The position numbers and the translations under genes are program-made. From Candidatus Rifleibacteriota bacterium (GTDB lineage: Bacteria; Riflebacteria; Ozemobacteria; Ozemobacterales; Ozemobacteraceae), in the NCBI GenBank assembly GCA_029565415.1, contig JAKQOH010000100.1, positions 1 to 12,542 on the forward strand: a stretch of 12,542 bases of DNA, in the 5' to 3' direction. The notes beneath the pieces were generated by a model. That model worked only from the letters and a program-made list of their open reading frames with translations, had not been told where the DNA came from and did no database searches. Below are positions 1-6,560 of the stretch, one piece after another. Position 1 is the first letter of the stretch; the number at the start of each line of letters is the position of its first letter.

Positions 1-217
1 CTTCGTCTTCTCCATCCGGAAGTTGCCGTCCTTCGCGTTCGGCTTCTTCGGGTCGGCGTTCATCGAGCCGGAGTTGTCGACGACCATCGATACGACCGGG
101 GTGTTGCCGGCGTTGTTCTCGGTCGTATCGATGGTCGTCGACAACTCCGGCTCGATGAACGCCGACCCGAAGAAGCCGAACGCGAAGGACGGCAACTTCC
201 GGATGGAGAAGACGAAG
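1..217. repeat. Fold-back inverted repeat at the left edge (98-bp arms, 21-nt spacer)
   Basis: Bases 1-98 are the exact reverse complement of 120-217 (base n pairs with base 218-n), around a 21-base spacer at 99-119. I checked pairing at both ends and through the middle and found no mismatch in the arms. The right arm encodes the first strand and MIDAS loop of a vWA domain, so the left arm is an antisense copy of it. Read on the minus strand, spacer plus left arm give ENNAGNTP followed directly by VVSMVVDNSGSM, a plausible vWA beta-1 entry. On the plus strand the spacer gives GVLPALFS. I infer that 1-119 is the native strand folded back at about 119/120. A coding palindrome of this size starting at base 1 is typical of an assembly or amplification chimera at a contig end, though a real hairpin cannot be excluded. 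Confidence 0.93.
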
Positions 218-3200
218 CGGATGCTGCGTGAGTTCATCGGGAAGCTGCCGCCGGCCGCGGTGGCCCAGCTCACGACGTTCCAGGGCGGCGGGGCCAAGCG
301 GATCGAGGTGAACCGGCGCCAGGTCTCGACCACCGGCCGCGTGGAGCTTCTCAAAGCGCTCGGCGAGATGGTCGCCGACGACGGGACGCCCATCGTGTCC
401 GCGCTGACGTCGGCGTATGAGAACCTCGTGCCGATCCCCAGCCGGCGCAAGGTCATCGTGTTCCACACCGACAGCGGGCTGGAAGTTCAGAAGTCGCAGG
501 AGAGCGAATACCGGAAGATTCTCGAAAAGATCCGGCAGAAGGGCATCTTCGTGCTCTGGATCGGCATGGGCATCTCGACGCCCGAGAAGGAGAAGGTGTT
601 CGCCGACGCGGCGAAGGCGACCGACGGCGAGTATGTCGTCAGCGAGTCGACGGAGGAGATCGCGAAGAAGCTGGCCGCGCTGCTGGAACGGCTCGAGAAG
701 CCCGTCGAGTCGAAGCTCGTGACGGTCGCGGTCGAGATCGGCTACACCTCGGCGCAAGGCGAGGCGCTCCAGTACAAGGCCCAGGACCAGGCCGAGTTCA
801 CGCCGCCCGCGAAGGCCGGGACGCCGATGGAGCCGGACGTCGTCACCGTCGCGACGGGGGAGAAGGCGCCCCTGAACGATGCCCCGACCGCCCGGGCCGT
901 CGGCGGCACGGCCGTCGAGGGCCTCGACAACGCAATCTGCGCCCGGACCGAGATCGGCCGGACGATGAGCAACCGGGCGATGGATCTGACGGTGAAGCGG
1001 GCCGTCTACTTCGACCGGCTGCTGGGGCTCGACGCGCGGCGGAGCGATTTCCAGTTCGCCGCCTTCGAAATCGAGCTGCGCAACCGCACCGAGAAGAACA
1101 TTCCCTATATCATCCCGAGTATATTCAAGCATTTTTATCTCGGTCTCGACGCGAAGGGGCTGTACCCCGCCTCGAAAGCGACGTGGCTCGCGGAGTCTCC
1201 CGTCACGCGGATCGGCGAGCCGTCCATCGAGCTGCCGGCAGGCGGAACCGTGACGGGCACGTTGGTGTTCCTGGTTCCGGCGCACAGCGACGGGTTCGTC
1301 CAGCAGTCGCTCCACTTCTACGACACCGGGTATGGCCACATCCAGATGCCGATCGCGGGCACAGTGCCGGACAAGTGGCTCGAGCTGGAGAAGCTGCCGA
1401 CCGCCAGGCCGGCCGATCTTTCCGACACGTTCAGGCTTTCCGTCACGGCGACCGCGGTCGAGCAGAAGCTCGACCGGTACACCGCGGAAGACGGGGCCCG
1501 CTTCCGGATGATCGAGGGTGTGTTCGAGTCCCGCGTCCAGGCGCTGCTGAACATCGATCCCGCCCAGCGGATCTGGCTGCGATACCCCACCACATCGGGG
1601 GATCTGATGGCCCGCCTCAGCGACGTCACCGGCTTCATCCCACTCGGGTTCCGCGACCCCGTGATGCTGGCCCCCTCGTCGGACAACGTGGTCCGGCTGG
1701 CCTACGAGGTTCCGACGGCGCTTGATGTATATCAGTCTGAATTGTATTTCGACCTGGCGAAAGGCCGTGCCGTCGTCCCGGTCACGGCCGGCAGGGTGTT
1801 CGGCGCCCCGGCCCCGGTCGCCGAGATCGACGGGGAGCTGTTCTCGCTCAGGATCAACCAGCTCACCCAGGTGGCCGACGGGGTGACCGTCACCGACGAG
1901 GCCAGCGACACGCACACGCTGCTGAAAGGCAGCGTCCTGCTCGACGTGACCTTCATCGACAAGCCCGGCAACGACGGCACGCTCATCCCGGCGAATTATT
2001 TCGCGCTGGTCAACCGGTCGTACAAGCCGGGCGCAAAGGGAAGCGCGGGCCGCCTCGGCCTCGGCGGGGGAGGGGCATCGGGAAAAGACCTGCTGAATCC
2101 GTCAAGAGCCGGCGAGAGACTGATCTTCGGCCTCGGAAGCCGGTTCGGCGTGTTCGAGGGACAGCAGCGGCGCGCGATCCTCGTGTTCGACGCTCCCGGC
2201 GGGGATCTCGCGAACTGGACGCTCCAGTCGCCGTACAACGACAAACTCCAGGTGGCCGTGAGCCGCGGGGCCTTCGCGTCCCCCGAACTGATCGCCTTCC
2301 GGACGAACCTGCCCACCCGGGAATCCCCGTTTCACAAGCTCCTCGACGCGGCCGTCGATGCCGCCGTCCAGCGTCGGGCGGCCCTCGAGCCCAACCGGCG
2401 GTACACCCCGGCCGTCCGGCTCGAACAGAACGACGGGTTCGAACAGCTGGTCATCCCGCCGGTCAATACGGCCGGCATCCGGGCGATGGCCGCCGTGATG
2501 AACGAGCGGCAGTTCCTCGACCTGATGGGGTCGCTCACCTGCATTCCGAAGCTGTCCTACGGCGACAAGGGAAACGTCTGCGAAATGAGCCCGGAAAGCG
2601 TGGTCACCCAGGGATTCGGCGACATCGGGGCCACGGCCAATCTCGCGATGGGGCTTCTGTCGAAGCTCGGCCTTTCCCCGCGGCTCGAGGCACTCGCGTT
2701 CACCGATGCGGGAGCCGGCGCCCTGCTCGCATATCACGGGATCGACGTGAAGAAAGAGAAGGCGGTGCCGGTCGGCATCTCGTATGACACCGACGGGAAC
2801 GGGCGCAAGACGTTCGTCGTTCCCTTCATGACGGATCTTTCCGAACTTTCCGGCTTCGTCTTCCGACCTGGGGATCCGTCGAAAATCGACGGCGTTCCCG
2901 GCGGCCGTTCGGCCATGATCACCGTCACGGCGGTGTATGAGCCCGGCTCCGACGGCTCCGCCAAGGCTTCGACAGGGGATGCCGGCGCAGCTCTCGGCGG
3001 GGGCGGCGGAAAAAAGACAGCGGAGCTGCGGCTGCTGCAGACGAGCCTGCGTCTCGACGCCCTGAGCCGGGATGCCATCGACCTCGCCTTCGCGCCCGTC
3101 ACGGCCGGCGGAAGAACCGCTTATGGAGCGGTTCTCACGACCCCGTTAGGGGTCGTCGCCGGGGAGTCGATGCTCGAGCAGTACCGCCGGATCCTCGCGA

Positions 3201-4474
3201 TACGGGTCGAGGTCAGCGGTCTCGACCGGCCCTGCATCCACACGATCGACCTGGCGGGGGACCGGAAACCGGATGCCTTCCTCATCACCCTCGGGATCAA
3301 CCTGCCCGATCTGCCCGCCTCATCTGCGGCGGCGCTGACCGATGCGTTCCGGGCGGCGTATGACGGCGTGAAGAAGCCGGAGCCGTTCACCGTCGCGCGC
3401 TGGCATCATCGCCAGGTGCTGTACCGGCTGATCGCCGGCCAGACGTTCTTCGACACCCGGATGGTACCGGCCGGCCAGATCCTCCTGGGCCGGATCCGGA
3501 AGCCGCGCTGCATCGCCGTGGTCTCGGAGCGCGGGGGCGACGGCCTGCTGACCACCTCGATCGACCTGCTCCAGCCATTCAACGAAGTTCACGCGGGGGA
3601 CGAGAACCTTCGGAGAGCCTATTTTCTGCTGAACGGTCTGTACCAGTCGGGCCTGGAGTCTCGGATCCTGCCGGAAAGCACCAGGATGGGGTACCTCGAC
3701 GTGTGGCGGAACCTTCCGAAAGACGCGGAGCTGCTGGCCATGGCGGTCGGCGGCGACCGTCTTGCGCTGCACAAGCAGATGGTGAAGGCCGGATCGTATC
3801 CGGCGAAGCTTCTCGAGGCGGTGAAGGAGAACCGGAAAGTCCTGTTCTTCCCGTCGAAGCCCGCCTCGCTGGCCGGGAAGGACCGGTTCGCCTGGCTCGA
3901 GATCGATCCGCTCACCTTCGAGACGCTGTCGGTGCTGGACAACGGGCTCCATGGCGGCACGGCCGAGTTCTCGATGCTTACCACCTCGCTCGGCGAGGAC
4001 ACGCGGGAGTTCGTGAAGGGCACCTGGCTCGGGATCAACATGTCGGTCTGGTCGGTCGGAAGCATCGCCCTGAAAACCCAGGAGAAGGGCCAGATCTTCA
4101 CCGAGGCCAAGGCGCTGGCGCTGAAGATCGGGGCCACGCTCGCCGAGTTCCAGGACAATCTGGGCAAGGCGAAGGAGTATTACGACAAGATCGGCGAGCT
4201 CGAGGAACAGGCCGACGAAGCGCTCGAACGCATGGAGGAGGGCGGCGGCGGCGACGGTGATAACACGGATTACGGTGGCAAGATCAAGGAGAATCTGACG
4301 AAGGTGTTCGACCAGCTCCCGCGCGTGAAGATCCTCGGGGTGGACGTCAACGCCAAGCTGAAAGAAGGTTTCCGGGGCTTCACCAACGGCTACAACACGG
4401 CGGTCGACGTGTATTTCCATGCCTTCAGCGGCACGAAAAAGCACGTCGAGGTGGGCAAGGGCGGGGGCGAGTGA
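122..4474 (+). CDS. Very large vWA-domain protein with beta-rich repeats, degenerate transglutaminase-like segment and coiled coil (5' partial)
   Basis: The frame is open from the window edge (apparent TTG start at 23), but everything before about 122 is translated fold-back, so I start at the first trusted codon. Numbering below counts from 23. The vWA domain spans about residues 34-225 with a complete-looking metal site: D40-x-S42-x-S44, Thr122 in GTPI and Asp150 in HTDS. Residues about 330-450, 472-590 and 605-750 look like three related beta-sandwich modules resembling DUF4352-type domains; each ends in a hydrophobic strand, a V-P or D-A-P-like turn and a final strand. Around 830-905 is a transglutaminase-like core in which the catalytic cysteine position is Ile868. 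Glycine-rich linkers lie near 680, 995 and 1405. Residues 1364-1405 form a charged coiled coil. No TM segment is evident; a signal peptide would be in the missing N-terminus. Role unknown; a metal-dependent adhesion or scaffolding protein is inference. Confidence 0.85.
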   Translation, partial: VVSMVVDNSGSMNADPKKPNAKDGNFRMEKTKRMLREFIGKLPPAAVAQLTTFQGGGAKRIEVNRRQVSTTGRVELLKALGEMVADDGTPIVSALTSAYENLVPIPSRRKVIVFHTDSGLEVQKSQESEYRKILEKIRQKGIFVLWIGMGISTPEKEKVFADAAKATDGEYVVSESTEEIAKKLAALLERLEKPVESKLVTVAVEIGYTSAQGEALQYKAQDQAEFTPPAKAGTPMEPDVVTVATGEKAPLNDAPTARAVGGTAVEGLDNAICARTEIGRTMSNRAMDLTVKRAVYFDRLLGLDARRSDFQFAAFEIELRNRTEKNIPYIIPSIFKHFYLGLDAKGLYPASKATWLAESPVTRIGEPSIELPAGGTVTGTLVFLVPAHSDGFVQQSLHFYDTGYGHIQMPIAGTVPDKWLELEKLPTARPADLSDTFRLSVTATAVEQKLDRYTAEDGARFRMIEGVFESRVQALLNIDPAQRIWLRYPTTSGDLMARLSDVTGFIPLGFRDPVMLAPSSDNVVRLAYEVPTALDVYQSELYFDLAKGRAVVPVTAGRVFGAPAPVAEIDGELFSLRINQLTQVADGVTVTDEASDTHTLLKGSVLLDVTFIDKPGNDGTLIPANYFALVNRSYKPGAKGSAGRLGLGGGGASGKDLLNPSRAGERLIFGLGSRFGVFEGQQRRAILVFDAPGGDLANWTLQSPYNDKLQVAVSRGAFASPELIAFRTNLPTRESPFHKLLDAAVDAAVQRRAALEPNRRYTPAVRLEQNDGFEQLVIPPVNTAGIRAMAAVMNERQFLDLMGSLTCIPKLSYGDKGNVCEMSPESVVTQGFGDIGATANLAMGLLSKLGLSPRLEALAFTDAGAGALLAYHGIDVKKEKAVPVGISYDTDGNGRKTFVVPFMTDLSELSGFVFRPGDPSKIDGVPGGRSAMITVTAVYEPGSDGSAKASTGDAGAALGGGGGKKTAELRLLQTSLRLDALSRDAIDLAFAPVTAGGRTAYGAVLTTPLGVVAGESMLEQYRRILAIRVEVSGLDRPCIHTIDLAGDRKPDAFLITLGINLPDLPASSAAALTDAFRAAYDGVKKPEPFTVARWHHRQVLYRLIAGQTFFDTRMVPAGQILLGRIRKPRCIAVVSERGGDGLLTTSIDLLQPFNEVHAGDENLRRAYFLLNGLYQSGLESRILPESTRMGYLDVWRNLPKDAELLAMAVGGDRLALHKQMVKAGSYPAKLLEAVKENRKVLFFPSKPASLAGKDRFAWLEIDPLTFETLSVLDNGLHGGTAEFSMLTTSLGEDTREFVKGTWLGINMSVWSVGSIALKTQEKGQIFTEAKALALKIGATLAEFQDNLGKAKEYYDKIGELEEQADEALERMEEGGGGDGDNTDYGGKIKENLTKVFDQLPRVKILGVDVNAKLKEGFRGFTNGYNTAVDVYFHAFSGTKKHVEVGKGGGE

Positions 4475-4489
4475 CCGGCCGGCCCCCGT

Positions 4490-4888
4490 TCAGAGATCGA
4501 ACGGGACGGTGTCGGCGGGGTCGTGGGGCGTATCGGCAAACTCGATCATCACCGCATCCTCGATCGCCCGCAGCGCGTGGGCGAGGCCGGGGAGGATCGT
4601 CATGCGCGTTCCCGGGCCGAGGGTCTCGCGTCCGCGCACGCCCGTCTCTATATCGCACCAGATAAATTCGATCCGGCCCGAGACGATGAAAAACTCCTCG
4701 CGCTTCACCCGGTGGTGATGCCGGCCGCGCCAGGCGCCGTCGCGGGCGTTGAGGGTCAGCACCGCAATATGGCGGCAGGCGGGGCCGCTGAGAAGCTGGT
4801 GCAGCTCGCCCCGCTCCTCGCGGATGGTCCGTTCCCAGGGGAGGTCGGGGCGTTTGCCGTTGGTCCAGATCCGGAGGCGGTCGGTCAC
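4490..4888 (-). CDS. Small cupin-domain protein
   Basis: A 132-residue single-domain cupin. Cupin motif 1 is visible as H57-H58-H59, then E64/E65 and G71. Motif 2 is the ILPGLAHAL stretch with P100, G101 and H104, so a metal site of His, His, Glu, His is possible. The family includes sugar isomerases, epimerases, dioxygenases and non-enzymatic sensors; the size suits a stand-alone sugar or small-molecule binding cupin, and I cannot name the substrate. The start is GTG at 4888, whose GTGA overlaps the TGA of the upstream hslO gene, implying translational coupling. A much longer minus-strand open frame passes through this gene, but its upstream part only shadows hslO and other genes. The gene ends 15 bases from the convergent large vWA gene with no obvious terminator hairpin between them. 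Confidence 0.82.
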   Translation of the reverse strand: MTDRLRIWTNGKRPDLPWERTIREERGELHQLLSGPACRHIAVLTLNARDGAWRGRHHHRVKREEFFIVSGRIEFIWCDIETGVRGRETLGPGTRMTILPGLAHALRAIEDAVMIEFADTPHDPADTVPFDL

Positions 4889-5775
4889 GGCTTCGGCTCG
4901 TTGTCGCTCCGGGACAGTTTCACGATCAGGCCGGCGATTGCCTCGGGCGAGACGATATAGGTGTTTCCGCAGAAGTGGCAGGTGACGGTCTGGGTCTCTT
5001 TTTTCTCGACGATGTCGCGCAGCTCGTTCACGCCCAGCATGCCGACCGAAGCGACGACCTTCTCGTAGGAGCAGCCGCAGCCGAAGCGCAGTTCCCGGGA
5101 AATCACGACGCGCAGGTCGTCCAGGCCGAGCAGCTTCTGGTAGGTCGAGATATCGGCCGAGTTGGCGAGCAGCTCGCGGATCGAGCGGTCGTTGAACCGT
5201 TCGAGCAGGGGGACGAACTGTTCGACATCGGCATCCCGTGTCCGTTCGATGCGGGCGCCCGAGGCGCGCGCCACGGTGGCGTTCGCCGAATTCGAGACGA
5301 GCTCGATCGCCACGGGCCGTCTGAGCACGAGGTTGAAGTAGCTGGCCAGGGCCGAACGCACATCGGCCGGGCAGCTCTGCACCTGCTGCTGGTCGATCGC
5401 GCCGCGCCGGTTCGACCGGATGACGGTGAGGCGGCCGTAGGAGCCGAGGATGCTCTTCATGTCGCAGGTATCCTGGCCGTCGAACTCGTTGAACAGCTTC
5501 TTGTGGGTGTAGCCGCGCATCGTTCCGGTGGTCGAGACGTCGAACATGCAGCCGCCGACGGGGCCGTCGACCTGGAGCTGGAACGAGATGCGCTCGTCGG
5601 CCTCGGTGATCTCGGTCGAGAGCAGGGCGGCGGCGACGAGCCCTTCGCCGAGGAAGCGGCCGGCGGTCGGTCCGGAAAGATGCATCTGTTCCAGCTGGCG
5701 TGCCGTTTCGGTGACGTCCGCGATCGAGAGGAAGATTTTGTATCGCGGCGAATATGCATGCAGCAGATAATCCAT
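4885..5775 (-). CDS. hslO: Hsp33 redox-regulated chaperone
   Basis: Hsp33 is a cytoplasmic holdase chaperone switched on by oxidative unfolding; under reducing conditions four cysteines hold zinc. All four are present in the C-terminal switch: a CGC pair (Cys235, Cys237) and a CHFC pair (Cys268, Cys271), numbered from the in-frame GTG at 5781. The N-terminal domain has typical features: a start reading MDYLLHAY, the GRFLGEGLVAAALLS helix and a GPVGG loop. Length (296 from ATG 5775, 298 from GTG 5781) is normal. I prefer ATG 5775 because family members commonly begin at this MDYL-like position; only a G-rich stretch serves as ribosome-binding site. A good promoter lies just upstream. The downstream cupin gene overlaps the stop codon, so the two are co-translated. 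Confidence 0.97.
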   Translation of the reverse strand: MDYLLHAYSPRYKIFLSIADVTETARQLEQMHLSGPTAGRFLGEGLVAAALLSTEITEADERISFQLQVDGPVGGCMFDVSTTGTMRGYTHKKLFNEFDGQDTCDMKSILGSYGRLTVIRSNRRGAIDQQQVQSCPADVRSALASYFNLVLRRPVAIELVSNSANATVARASGARIERTRDADVEQFVPLLERFNDRSIRELLANSADISTYQKLLGLDDLRVVISRELRFGCGCSYEKVVASVGMLGVNELRDIVEKKETQTVTCHFCGNTYIVSPEAIAGLIVKLSRSDNEPKP

Positions 5776-5803
5776 GGCCACCCCGTCTGGAAAAGTGTCT
5801 TGC

Positions 5804-5832
5804 AGTATACCAGAATTTTCCTCCGCTGCCTA
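5804..5832 (-). promoter_or_regulatory. Predicted sigma70-type promoter for hslO
   Basis: On the minus strand an extended -10 (TGG then TATACT, five of six consensus bases) lies at 5804-5809. A -35-like TAGGCA (four of six) is at 5827-5832, separated by exactly 17 bases. Transcription would start near 5797, giving an untranslated leader of roughly 20 bases before ATG 5775. This is prediction by motif only. Confidence 0.6.
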
Positions 5833-5866
5833 CAGGGCAGGGGATCGTGAACGGGCAACCGTGACC

Positions 5867-5886
5867 GGGCGGATCGCGATCCGCCC
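5867..5886. repeat. 20-bp perfect palindrome, REP-like
   Basis: Two 10-base arms (GGGCGGATCG and its reverse complement) meet with no spacer, followed by a CCTACG tail. It lies upstream of both divergent genes, so it is not a gene-end terminator and has no T-run. The pattern resembles short extragenic palindromic repeats with GGGCGGATC-type arms. Other possibilities are a regulator operator or part of a larger dispersed repeat. Confidence 0.6.
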
Positions 5887-5928
5887 CTACGAATAGGCGG
5901 GGAATGCGATGGGCCGTCTTGGTGTGCG

Positions 5929-5945
5929 CGATCCCTATGGGATCG
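5929..5945. repeat. Short inverted repeat, 7-bp arms and 3-base loop
   Basis: CGATCCC, a TAT loop, then GGGATCG form a compact hairpin. It shares the GATCC core with the 20-bp palindrome about 45 bases away, suggesting that both belong to one repeat block or are related binding sites. Confidence 0.5.
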
Positions 5946-5963
5946 GGAGTGTGGCAGAAGAGC

Positions 5964-5990
5964 ATCTGCGTCATCTGTGAAATCTGCGGA
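5964..5990. repeat. Three tandem 9-base units of ATCTGYGNN
   Basis: The units are ATCTGCGTC, ATCTGTGAA and ATCTGCGGA. I recall a very similar phrase (ATCTGTG repeated with TAA/AAA spacers) as a common dispersed intergenic sequence in many unrelated bacterial genomes. Read on the minus strand it produces the spurious peptide DPQISQMTQM. No function is claimed. Confidence 0.5.
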
Positions 5991-6040
5991 TCGTTCTTTT
6001 CCGGATTTCGTTTCGTTCTCCGGGTCATCGACCGGAATGA

Positions 6041-6069
6041 TTGCGCGGATGCGGTCTGCATGCTAGAAT
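6041..6069 (+). promoter_or_regulatory. Predicted promoter of the cheW operon, giving a leaderless transcript
   Basis: TAGAAT (five of six -10 bases, preceded by a TGC extension) lies at 6064-6069. TTGCGC (first three -35 bases correct) is at 6041-6046, with a 17-base spacer. Only seven bases separate the -10 from ATG 6077, so transcription would begin at or beside the start codon, and no Shine-Dalgarno sequence precedes it. Confidence 0.5.
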
Positions 6070-6076
6070 CGGGCTC

Positions 6077-6559
6077 ATGAGCACCAAGAAGGTTCAGACA
6101 CGGCAGGAGATCCAGGTCGTCGGCTTCTACATCGGCTCGGACGAGTATGCCCTCAACATCGCGAAGGTCCGCGAAATCCAGGCGATGACGGACATCCGCA
6201 AGATGCCCAAGGCGCCGAGCTTCGTCGAAGGTGTGATCAATCTTCGCGGCCACATCGTGCCGATCATCGATCTGCGCAAGCGGTTCGATCTCCCCCCCGT
6301 CGCGGACCTGCACCAGTCGAAGATCCTGATCGTCGAGTTCAACCGGAACCTGGTCGGCATGATCGTCGACAACGTGTCCGAAGTCATCCGCTTGTTCACC
6401 GACCAGATCGAGAAGACCCCCGATGTCTTCGCCGTCAACGCCGGGTCCCAGTATATCCAGGGCGTCGCGAAGCTCGAAGAGCGTCTGATCGTCCTGCTCG
6501 ACATCGAGAAGCTGCTCTCCTTCGAGGAGCAGAAGCAGCTCGCCGGCCTGAAGGGCTGA
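6077..6559 (+). CDS. cheW: CheW-like chemotaxis coupling protein
   Basis: A 160-residue, single-domain CheW. These cytoplasmic proteins join chemoreceptors to the CheA kinase. The hallmark segment NLRGHIVPIIDLR is at residues 55-67, preceded by the usual first beta-barrel strands (VVGFYIGSDEYALNIAKVREI) and followed by ILIVEFN and VGMIVDNVSEVI. A TTG codon at 6041 could extend the frame by 12 residues, but it falls in the predicted -35 element. ATG 6077 gives the normal CheW length and is preferred. It is the first gene of a three-gene operon: one base separates its stop from the next start. No CheA, receptor or methyltransferase is in the window, so the array it serves must be encoded elsewhere, unless it couples a non-flagellar chemosensory system. 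Confidence 0.96.
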   Translation: MSTKKVQTRQEIQVVGFYIGSDEYALNIAKVREIQAMTDIRKMPKAPSFVEGVINLRGHIVPIIDLRKRFDLPPVADLHQSKILIVEFNRNLVGMIVDNVSEVIRLFTDQIEKTPDVFAVNAGSQYIQGVAKLEERLIVLLDIEKLLSFEEQKQLAGLKG

Positions 6560-6560
6560 A

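Larger units (their letters stand above)
5776..6076. other. Divergent intergenic region hslO-cheW, 301 bases
   Basis: No gene is supported here. The region holds the two divergent promoters at its ends and, between about 5855 and 5995, a block with two inverted repeats and a short tandem repeat. It resembles the dispersed non-coding repeat material often seen between genes in environmental bacterial genomes. That comparison is from memory, not from a search. Confidence 0.6.

Noticed and set aside
23..121. Native N-terminus MPSFAFGFF... of the vWA protein
   Set aside because: It is the reverse-complement arm of the palindrome translated forward, so it is not independent coding sequence.
3320..4444. 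374-residue minus-strand frame opposite the end of the vWA gene
   Set aside because: Mirror of codon bias in the real gene; no recognisable domain, and the plus-strand protein has a coherent coiled-coil end.
4475..4489. Bidirectional terminator between the convergent vWA and cupin genes
   Set aside because: Only GGCCGGCC is palindromic and there is no T-run; too weak to call.
4975..5850. 291-residue plus-strand frame across hslO
   Set aside because: Antisense to hslO, which is unambiguous from its zinc cysteines.
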